From: Longispora fulva
GTDB lineage: Bacteria > Actinomycetota > Actinomycetes > Mycobacteriales > Micromonosporaceae
NCBI RefSeq assembly: GCF_015751905.1
Contig: NZ_JADOUF010000001.1
Location: forward strand, 2,480,001 to 2,544,000
DNA: 64,000 nucleotides
Reading direction: 5' to 3'
The notes under the pieces were generated by a model. That model ran no database searches. It was not told the DNA's origin and saw nothing but the letters and a program-made list of their open reading frames with translations. The position numbers and the translations under genes are program-made. Shown piece by piece: positions 59,799-64,000 of this stretch (positions are counted from its first letter, which is position 1; the number at the start of each line of letters is the position of its first letter).

Positions 59799-59991
59799 TC
59801 ACCTCGGCACACCGGCCGGCTCGACCCGCCGCCAACCGGGCCCGGCGGTCAGCGAGGCCGCCAGCGTGTCGGCCCGCTGGCGGGTGAGGTGTTCGACGAG
59901 CCGAAGCCACACATCGACGCCTGCGGGGCCGCCCTGGGCCACGGCGGAACACCGCGATCGGCACGGCGAAGATCCGGAATTCGGGCATCAT
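59799..59991 (-). pseudogene. frameshifted relative of the small protein at 39993-40190
   Basis: From ATG 59991: MMPEFRIFAVPIAVFRRG, then after a slip near 59945 GVDVWLRLVEHLTRQRADTL, AASLTAGPG, ending at TGA 59799-59801. The helix RLVEHLTRQRADTLA parallels RLLEHLTRERADLLA in the intact gene at 39993. Frameshift inferred from that similarity. Confidence 0.4.
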
Positions 59992-60131
59992 GCCTCGTCC
60001 CGCCGCCGCAGGCCTCGCCGACTGGGCCATAGGACTCGTCTTGCACACCGAAGTCAGCCGGGCGGCCCCCAGGCCTGGACCGATGGACTCTCCCGGGCGC
60101 AGCCGCTTCTGTCTAATGTGAGAGGTGTCGG

Positions 60132-60485
60132 ATGTTACTGGCCGGTTCGGATGGCGCTCGGAAAGGTGGTCACAGAGTCGTGGTCCTGCGAAATCAACCG
60201 CGGTGGAGCCGTGCCGCGAACTATCACGGACCGGCGGTGATCGTATGTGCCGACCAGACCGAGATCGCTGTACTGGTCGATCTGTGGACCGAGCAGGGTG
60301 GACGCGGTCGGGGTTGGCGTGGGGAGGTCAGAGCCGCACCGGGTGAGGAGTTCGCGGGCGTGGCCGGCGGACAGGAGGCGCAACTACGGCTCCGTGATGG
60401 CCGGATCGGCCGTTTCCTGCCGAACCGCTCCTCCATCGCCTCCGGACGGATGATGATCACGGGAAGTGGCTCTGAGCCATTCTGA
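60132..60485 (+). CDS. hypothetical small protein
   Basis: 117 aa if ATG 60132 is used; the coding signal is clearest from about residue 30: NYHGPAVIVCADQTEIAVLV, WRGEVRAAPGEEF and AQLRLRDGRIGRFLP. Small actinobacterial beta-rich proteins with a Y-x-G-P-A-x-I opening and a final RDGRxGxF strand are common and uncharacterised. Confidence 0.5.
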   Translation: MLLAGSDGARKGGHRVVVLRNQPRWSRAANYHGPAVIVCADQTEIAVLVDLWTEQGGRGRGWRGEVRAAPGEEFAGVAGGQEAQLRLRDGRIGRFLPNRSSIASGRMMITGSGSEPF

Positions 60486-60637
60486 ATCCTCACCCCATCG
60501 GTTCACCGGGCGCACCAACTGTCGCGATGCGGCGACGGAGACGCCATTCTGTGAGTAGCTGCCACTCGGCCGGGCTGAGAGTCGCCTGCTCGGGTGGGGC
60601 GGGCGCTTCGCCCGCGAGGCAGGTGGTGCCCGCGCGG

Positions 60638-60665
60638 GCCCCGGTCCACGGCGGTGGACCGGGGC
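60638..60665 (-). terminator. terminator of the Tat-hydrolase gene
   Basis: A perfect 12-bp stem, GCCCCGGTCCAC at 60638-60649 and GTGGACCGGGGC at 60654-60665, with a 4-nt loop, 13 nt past the hydrolase stop. Confidence 0.85.
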
Positions 60666-60678
60666 GCTGTCGCGAGTG

Positions 60679-61527
60679 TCAGCTGACCGCTGTGGCGGCG
60701 TCCACGATGAGGTCGGCGACGATCCTGGGGTGGCTGAGCATCACGACGTGGGACGAGTTCGGCACTTCGACGACCTTGCGTGCGTTCGCGCGGCTGTACA
60801 TCCAGCGCTCGCACGCGGGCGGGATCGCCTTGTCCTTTCCGGCAACGAGGCCCCATGACGGGATGGTCTTCCAGGCCGCGGCGGTGGTCGGATAGGTGAA
60901 GGAGGCGACGTCGAACGGCCGCTGGGTGGACTGGAGCACCCGGAAGGCGCTGGTGGGAATGTCGGCTGCGAAGGCCGCCTGCCCGTCCTTGCTCAGGTAC
61001 AGGTCGATTCCAGTCGTGCCGTCGGCCTTCGTGTACGGGACCCCCACGCTGACCGGCTCGACCTCGCTGCCGGGGAACTTGGTGATGAGCTCCCCCTGCG
61101 TCTCCCCCACGTCGGGCACGAACGCCGCGATGTAGACCAACGCCTTGACGTTGCTCTTCCCGGCGGCGGCGTTCGTGATGACCGTTCCACCCATGGAGTG
61201 CGCGACCAGCACGACCGGCCCGCTGATCGAGTCCAGCAGACTACCGATGTACGGGGCGTCGGTCGGAATACCCCGCAGCGGGTTCGACCCGCAGACGGTG
61301 GTGTAGCCCTTGTGGTGCAACTCCGCGATGGTGGCGTTCCAGCAGGAGGAATCGGCGTAGCCGCCATGTACCAGCACGATCGTGGGCTTGGTCTTCGGTT
61401 TGTCCTCACCGCTGGCGGTCGGGGCCGCCGCCGCGGCCGCTCCTTCCGAGCCAGCTACCAGCGCCGCCGACGTGGCCACCACGGCTCCGGCGGCCAGGAC
61501 CTGACGGCGGGAAACACTTGTACTCAT
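60679..61527 (-). CDS. Tat-exported alpha/beta hydrolase
   Basis: 282 aa from ATG 61527. Twin-arginine signal: SRRQVLAAGAVVATSAALVA followed by an Ala-rich cleavage region. Hydrolase core: oxyanion strand IVLVHGGYADSSCW, nucleophile elbow LVAHSMGGTVI, acid region near VAGKDKAIPP, and catalytic His in NSSHVVMLSHP. Alpha/beta hydrolases of this RutD/esterase-like group cleave small esters. It is a paralogue of the next gene upstream (61584-62279), which lacks a signal. Confidence 0.85.
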   Translation of the reverse strand: MSTSVSRRQVLAAGAVVATSAALVAGSEGAAAAAAPTASGEDKPKTKPTIVLVHGGYADSSCWNATIAELHHKGYTTVCGSNPLRGIPTDAPYIGSLLDSISGPVVLVAHSMGGTVITNAAAGKSNVKALVYIAAFVPDVGETQGELITKFPGSEVEPVSVGVPYTKADGTTGIDLYLSKDGQAAFAADIPTSAFRVLQSTQRPFDVASFTYPTTAAAWKTIPSWGLVAGKDKAIPPACERWMYSRANARKVVEVPNSSHVVMLSHPRIVADLIVDAATAVS

Positions 61528-61583
61528 GGAACTCCTCACACAATGGGATGGGGAAACGCGGCTGACGCCAGGCGCCGGAGGGC

Positions 61584-62279
61584 TCAGCGTTCGGCCGACG
61601 CGGCCTGGCGGATGAGGTCGGCGACCGCACCGGGCTGGGAGACATACACGGCGTGGCTGCCGATCGCCTCGGTCGTGACGGCCCCGGCGCGGGTGGCCAT
61701 GGCCCGCTGGGCGGCCGGCGGGATCATCCGGTCCTCCGTGGCGACCAGGTAGGAACTGGGCTTGTGCCGCCACGCCGGCTCGGTCACCGCACCCGCCAGG
61801 GCGTCGACGCCCCACGGCACCTGGGAGTCGGCGAGGAACGCGGCGTCGGCGGCGGGCAAGTCGGCGGCGAACGACGCGGCGAACTTGGCCCGGTCGAGGA
61901 ACAAGAAGCCGTCGCGGGGCTCAAGGATCGGCGGAACGGGCGCGCCGGGCGGCGGGTCGGCGATCAGGGTGTTGACGGACTCCCCCTTGTCGGGGGCGAA
62001 CGCGGCGATGTACACGAGGGCGGCGACGGACTCGTGCGTGCCCGCCTCGCTGATGACGGCCCCGCCGTAGGAGTGCCCGACGAGGACGGCCGGGCCGTCG
62101 AGACCGTCGAGGACGAACCGGGTCGCGGCGACGTCACCTTCCAGGGACAGGGTCGGATTCTGCACGACGGTGACGGTGAACCCGTCGGCGGTCAGCAGCC
62201 GGTGCACGGCCTGCCAGCCGGAACCGTCGACGAAACCGCCGTGCACCAACACGATATTGCGGACAGAGGGCGTGGACAT
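61584..62279 (-). CDS. alpha/beta hydrolase
   Basis: 231 aa from ATG 62279. Motifs: NIVLVHGGFVDGSGWQAVHR, nucleophile LVGHSYGGAVISEAG, acid VATEDRMIPP, His in IGSHAVYVSQPGAVADLI. It closely parallels the exported hydrolase 56 bp downstream (VYIAAFAPDKGES vs VYIAAFVPDVGET; MIPPAAQRAM vs AIPPACERWM), but is cytoplasmic. The pair probably arose by tandem duplication followed by gain or loss of the Tat signal. Confidence 0.85.
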   Translation of the reverse strand: MSTPSVRNIVLVHGGFVDGSGWQAVHRLLTADGFTVTVVQNPTLSLEGDVAATRFVLDGLDGPAVLVGHSYGGAVISEAGTHESVAALVYIAAFAPDKGESVNTLIADPPPGAPVPPILEPRDGFLFLDRAKFAASFAADLPAADAAFLADSQVPWGVDALAGAVTEPAWRHKPSSYLVATEDRMIPPAAQRAMATRAGAVTTEAIGSHAVYVSQPGAVADLIRQAASAER

Positions 62280-62445
62280 GGAACGCTCCCGGGGCGCCAG
62301 GGCGGCCGGCGGGGCGCCGGCCGGGTCGCCTTCCATGCAAGTCGCAGCGCGAGGAGCGGAACAGGCGGAACAGGATGCAGAACTAGTGCCGTGTCCGCGC
62401 GGCTGGTGGTCCCCGCCGTGGCGGGGGCGCAGGCGGCGTCAGGCG

Positions 62446-62967
62446 TCAGGCCCGGCGGCGGCGGTGGTAGGCCCAGGTCAGTGCCAGCACCGCCGGACCC
62501 CACAGCATGCCGGGGGCGACGCACACCGTCGCCAGGGCCTCCCACCAGCCGTTGGCGAAGCGGACGAGGTCGTAGCCCCCGACGTGCAGCAGGCCCCGCA
62601 GAAAGGACCCCCACAACGCCACGGTCAGGACCAGGCCGCCCAGGGCACCGGGCACGATCGCCGCCCACGGCGGCACGCGCCGTGCGCCGAGTACCGGCAC
62701 CCAGGCGGGGAAGGTCTCGCCCCAGCCGCGTACAAGGCCCAGCGTCAGCAGCGCGAGTCCCTCCGACAGGACGCTGAGTCCCACGACGTAGACCCCGCCC
62801 CACCACGGCATGGCCGGCGCGGCGGGATCGATGGTGCCCATCGTGAAGTCGACGGCGAACGGCAGCCGCCACAGGCACCAGGGCAGTAGCGCCCACGGAA
62901 TGGCCCGGGCGGTGAAGGCCGCCCAGCTCGGAACGGGACGCGCCGTGTCGTTGATCATGAAATCCAC
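62446..62967 (-). CDS. hypothetical membrane protein
   Basis: 173 aa from ATG 62967; four predicted transmembrane segments (AIPWALLPWCLWRLPFAVDF, YVVGLSVLSEGLALLTLGLV, AIVPGALGGLVLTVALWGSF, LATVCVAPGMLWGPAVLALT). It ends in a YHRRRRA basic tail, placing the C terminus in the cytoplasm. The uncharged, Trp/Pro-rich loops resemble small actinobacterial membrane proteins of unknown function. Confidence 0.7.
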   Translation of the reverse strand: MDFMINDTARPVPSWAAFTARAIPWALLPWCLWRLPFAVDFTMGTIDPAAPAMPWWGGVYVVGLSVLSEGLALLTLGLVRGWGETFPAWVPVLGARRVPPWAAIVPGALGGLVLTVALWGSFLRGLLHVGGYDLVRFANGWWEALATVCVAPGMLWGPAVLALTWAYHRRRRA

Positions 62968-63118
62968 TCTGCGCTAGCGCAGACGGTGGATCATCCCGCC
63001 CGTGAGGGAAGCCTCTCCCCCGGCAGAGGGAGAGACCAACCCGGCAACAGGTTCGCAGCTGCCCGCGCGACGGCCAGTGCCTGCTGCGGATCACTGAGGT
63101 TGCGGTGCGGGGTGGCCA

Positions 63119-64000
63119 TTACGAGCCACCGTCCCCGGAACCGATCGCGGTGGCCGTCTCCCGGCAGCCGGCCGCCTCGTCGGGCTGCCCGATCGAGTCG
63201 TAGATCTCCGCGGCTGCCAGCAGGCTCTCGCGTGCTTTGACGGGGTGGTCGGCGCCGTAGAAGTCCCGGCCGAGGATGCGCAGCCACTTCGCCCGCGACA
63301 GGGCGATGCGCAGCTCACCGAACAGGTCCGTCGCCCGCAGGAGCAGGGGCACGCCCTCGCCGGCGCGGCCGAGGCGACGCAGGGTCAGGGCGGTCTGCCC
63401 CAGCACCTCCGGCAGCGTCGCCGCCGCGATCGACGGGGTCATGCCTGAGGCCGGGTCTTCCACGAGTTGCAGTGCGCGCTGGAAGTCGGCCAATGCCCCG
63501 GTCACGTCCCTGAGTTTCAGCGCGAGGGCGCCGCGGCCCAGCAGGCTCTGGCAGAACGCGTCGATGTCCCCGGCTTGTTCGAACCGATCGGCCGCCGCGC
63601 GCACGGCGTCTGAGGCGGCCTGCCACTCGCCCAGGTTGATGCGGGCGACGGCGGTGAACTGCCACGCCCACGCCTCCTGCCGTACGTCGCCGGCCTCACG
63701 TGCCAGGACCAGTGCCCGCTGCGCATAGCCCAGCCCCTGCCGGCAGTCGCGCCACGGCTGGGTGTGGGCCCACGCCAGATGGTTGAGGAACTCGGCCTGC
63801 CGCGCGGCGTCCCCGAGCGCGACCGCGGAGTCCAGGGCCAGCGTGAAGACGTCGGGCCAGCGGGACCAGTAGTTCCAGCGGTCGGAGAACCAGTGCAGGG
63901 CGCTGGCGGCACGCACGACATCGTGGTGGTCGCCTGCGACCGCGGCGTCGCCGAGCGCCGGGAACCAGTGCTCGGCCTCAACCCGGATCCAGGCCTCCGC
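63119..64000 (-). CDS. C-terminal TPR part of a large regulator, cut by the window edge
   Basis: The minus-strand frame is open from the stop at 63119-63121 to the right edge, at least 293 residues. It consists of TPR repeats: EFLNHLAWAHTQPWRDCRQG, AWQFTAVARINLGEWQAASD, VLGQTALTLRRLGRAGEGVP, RILGRDFYGADHPVKARESL. This is the tail of AfsR-like STAND regulators, whose N-terminal DNA-binding and ATPase domains would lie to the right. Confidence 0.75.
   Translation of the reverse strand, partial: AEAWIRVEAEHWFPALGDAAVAGDHHDVVRAASALHWFSDRWNYWSRWPDVFTLALDSAVALGDAARQAEFLNHLAWAHTQPWRDCRQGLGYAQRALVLAREAGDVRQEAWAWQFTAVARINLGEWQAASDAVRAAADRFEQAGDIDAFCQSLLGRGALALKLRDVTGALADFQRALQLVEDPASGMTPSIAAATLPEVLGQTALTLRRLGRAGEGVPLLLRATDLFGELRIALSRAKWLRILGRDFYGADHPVKARESLLAAAEIYDSIGQPDEAAGCRETATAIGSGDGGS

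Overview
The window is high-GC DNA with dense, GC-skewed codon third positions, frequent GTG starts and 4-bp ATGA/GTGA gene overlaps. AfsR/SARP, LAL-LuxR and XRE-TPR regulators, SUKH immunity proteins, ricin-type secreted lectins and subtilisin-inhibitor-like proteins all point to a filamentous actinobacterium (Micromonosporaceae-like or Streptomyces-like; genus is inference). There are no rRNA, tRNA or CRISPR genes. The window reads as an accessory or subtelomere-like region: many regulators, secreted proteins and toxin/immunity genes, and at least nine broken genes.

1-17 kb: small enzyme modules. An HD-hydrolase/APH-kinase pair is followed by an M20 peptidase and an NAD-dependent epimerase. 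Two paralogous XRE-TPR regulators (4762-6246 and 8159-9532, both minus) share a conserved leader with a TTGACA-N5-TTGACA motif. The second regulator is translationally coupled to another APH-like kinase and followed by a 2H phosphoesterase. A broken copy of the epimerase (9724-10111) lies beside the second leader and is followed by an MFS exporter. Then come regulator remnants, a stand-alone TSCPD (ribonucleotide-reductase C-terminal) protein coupled to a CYTH protein, a DJ-1/PfpI protein, a NUDIX hydrolase, a GFA protein and a GNAT acetyltransferase.

17-28 kb: a contact-toxin region. An FtsK/EccC-like ATPase and a membrane protein are divergent from a helical, ESX-substrate-like gene. The end of that helical gene has a canonical -1 frameshift layout: slippery G GGA AAC, then a 5-nt spacer containing the zero-frame stop, then a GC-rich stem-loop. 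The -1 frame encodes a WHH/LHH-type HNH nuclease toxin domain with no ATG/GTG/TTG start ahead of it, followed by a SUKH immunity gene. Downstream is an array of immunity genes (Imm1-like, SUKH, a SUKH-DUF1963 fusion) and a broken deaminase-toxin tip. This is the strongest candidate here for an undescribed system.

28-32 kb: after molybdopterin-oxidoreductase and LuxR debris comes a compact cassette. It holds a 50-residue six-cysteine peptide with a perfect ribosome-binding site, a hairpin, a MauE-like membrane redox protein, a TlpA/MauD-like thioredoxin (CGAC) and an ABC exporter. It looks like an unclassified disulfide-peptide biosynthesis and export system.

32-50 kb: regulators and small secreted proteins. 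These are an NTPase-GNAT-HTH regulator divergent from a 38-residue secreted peptide, a repeat-containing lectin, a LuxR two-component system divergent from an ABC-2 transporter, an SSI-like protein, a second lectin, and two AfsR/SARP regulators flanking a small secreted protein.

50-64 kb: a GNAT protein, a DoxX protein with an iron-box-like site, and a NUDIX-like protein. A carotenoid-cleavage dioxygenase/MFS operon is divergent from a LAL regulator. Two paralogous alpha/beta hydrolases follow (one with a Tat signal), and a TPR protein is cut by the right edge. Starts were chosen from ribosome-binding sites and overlaps. Nothing here was checked by database search; family names rest on recognised motifs.
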